A stretch of DNA of 64,000 bases, taken from contig NZ_CP121106.1 in the NCBI RefSeq assembly GCF_029623755.1, forward strand, positions 1,313,001 to 1,377,000. Direction: 5' to 3'. The stretch's first letter is position 1; each line of letters starts with the position of its first letter. Shown here piece by piece: positions 62,948-64,000 of this stretch. Under the pieces are notes generated by a model that saw nothing but the letters and a program-made list of their open reading frames with translations, did not search any database and was not told the origin of the DNA. This stretch comes from Altererythrobacter sp. CAU 1644 (GTDB lineage: Bacteria; Pseudomonadota; Alphaproteobacteria; Sphingomonadales; Sphingomonadaceae). The position numbers were made by a program, and so were the translations under genes.

Positions 62948-64000
62948 GCGGAAGGTTCGCTGGCTGGCTCGGAGGGCAACTCGGCCAAGGGGATCAGGCC
63001 GTTGCGGATCAACCGCAAAGCATTCTCGCCCATCGCGGCGCGGATTTCCGCCTCACTGAAACCCTCGTCGAGCAGCGCCTGCGTCACCTGCGTCAATTGC
63101 GAGGTGTCGAAGCGCACCGTGGTCGCTCCGTCATAATCGCTGCCGAGGGCAACATGCTCGATCCCAACGAGGTCTCGGATATGCTTCATCGCTTTCGCTG
63201 CCGCGCGCGGATCGGTGCTGCAGATCGCACCGTCCCAATAGCCGACGCCGATCACCCCGCCGGTTGCCGCGACCCCGCGAATCTCTTCGTCGGTGAGGTT
63301 GCGATTGACCTCGCAGGTCGCCTGCACCCCGCCGTGGCTCGACACGACCGGGCGGCGCGCCATGCTGAGTACTTCGGCGACGCATTTGTGGCTGCAATGC
63401 GCGATGTCGACCACCATGCCCATGTCTTCCATGCGGCGGACGACCTCGCGGCCCATCTCGGTCAGGCCGTCCTTCTTCTCGCCATGCATCGACCCGGCCA
63501 GCTCGTTGTCGAAGAAATGGGTCAGCCCCGCCATGCGGAAGCCCGCCTCGTAAAGCCGGTCGAGATTGGCGATGTCGCCTTCGAGATTGTGGAGCCCTTC
63601 GATGCTGAGCATGGCGCCGACCGGCGGCCGCTTGCCCAGCTCCCGCGCGCGTTGCAGCCGGTCGACGTCTTCCGCCCCGCGCACTTCATACAGGGTGTCG
63701 CGCGCTTCCTCGACCGCGCGCACCAGCTTCTCGGCATGCCAGAGCGAGCGCTCGAGCAGGCTGTTCCAGGTCCGGGTCGGCTGGAGCTGGCCGATCACCA
63801 GCGCGGTCAGCTGGTCGGTGTTCGACGGGTTCGAATCGTAGTTCTGGTCCTCCGGCGACTTGGTCACGCTCGAGAACACCTGCAGCGCGACATTGCCTTC
63901 CTCGAGCCGCGGCAAATCCATGTGCCCGCGATCCGCCCGCTCCAGCATGCTACGCTTCCACAGCAGCGTGTCCGAATGCAGATCGACGATGGTGAGCGTT
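62944..64000 (-). CDS. Membrane dipeptidase-type peptidase (M19), 5' end cut by window
   Basis: Zinc-dependent dipeptidase family protein; 352 residues visible and the start lies beyond 64000. Reading in frame from the edge gives LTIVDLHSDTLLWK, whose HxD contributes two metal ligands. Further features are GAMLSIEGLHNLEGD, the Glu ligand region, MVVDIAHCSHKCVAEV, and HVALGSDYDGAT near the C-terminus. Substrate may be L,D- or D,L-dipeptides; not fixed. First visible gene of the operon with ribF and ileS. Confidence 0.88.
   Translation of the reverse strand, partial: TLTIVDLHSDTLLWKRSMLERADRGHMDLPRLEEGNVALQVFSSVTKSPEDQNYDSNPSNTDQLTALVIGQLQPTRTWNSLLERSLWHAEKLVRAVEEARDTLYEVRGAEDVDRLQRARELGKRPPVGAMLSIEGLHNLEGDIANLDRLYEAGFRMAGLTHFFDNELAGSMHGEKKDGLTEMGREVVRRMEDMGMVVDIAHCSHKCVAEVLSMARRPVVSSHGGVQATCEVNRNLTDEEIRGVAATGGVIGVGYWDGAICSTDPRAAAKAMKHIRDLVGIEHVALGSDYDGATTVRFDTSQLTQVTQALLDEGFSEAEIRAAMGENALRLIRNGLIPLAELPSEPASEPSA

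Overview
The window reads as a chromosomal segment of an alphaproteobacterium, most likely Sphingomonadales and probably Erythrobacteraceae. The pointers are a SciP-type (DUF1153) CtrA regulator, a DUF3035 lipoprotein, a near-perfect EcfG-type stress promoter, housekeeping DNA near 65% G+C and many ATGA-type gene overlaps. No rRNA, tRNA, CRISPR array, insertion sequence or phage gene was recognised.

Region 1 (1-24168) is a lower-G+C surface-glycan locus. It opens with a truncated initiating sugar-phosphate transferase and a VanZ-like gene on the minus strand. A long plus-strand run follows: wbpA-wbpB-wbpD-wbpE (a 2,3-diacetamido uronic acid nucleotide), GT4 transferases, a Wzx flippase, a Wzy/ligase-type protein, methyltransferases, an LpxD paralogue and a NodB-type deacetylase. 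Next come a WbpG/LfnA-type amidotransferase with its own HisH and HisF paralogues, then fnlA-fnlB-fnlC (UDP-N-acetyl-L-fucosamine) and a last GT4. One FkbM methyltransferase lies inverted inside the run.

Region 2 (24169-30328) starts with a 570-base gap holding inverted repeats and a possible 57-residue reading frame. It continues with a second O-antigen ligase/polymerase-family protein, a Wza-like export lipoprotein, a Wzc-like co-polymerase/tyrosine kinase with a Tyr-Gly tail, and an unrecognised membrane-anchored protein. This looks like an export/polymerisation operon for the glycan.

Region 3 (30405-39240) is mostly housekeeping: a minus-strand dnaJ-type/brkB/fabI operon, pdxH with a cation diffusion facilitator and a PhzF-family gene, a serine hydrolase, mnmA, and sciP behind a small unknown gene. 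Region 4 (39462-42902) is the rmlACBD dTDP-L-rhamnose cassette, separated from the main locus by about 9 kb.

Region 5 (43049-50744) has a GlsB-type stress membrane protein behind the EcfG-like promoter, a two-gene RND efflux system whose pump has two extra hydrophobic segments, a DUF445 protein, and a possible FlbT-like gene beside a sigma-factor-like gene. Region 6 (50766-64000) has a lower-G+C exported protein, etfBA behind a palindrome, sucC, a CysQ/IMPase-like phosphatase, an OmpA lipoprotein and a CNNM/CBS protein. It ends in a minus-strand operon read as dipeptidase-ribF-ileS-lspA-DUF3035 that runs off the right edge.
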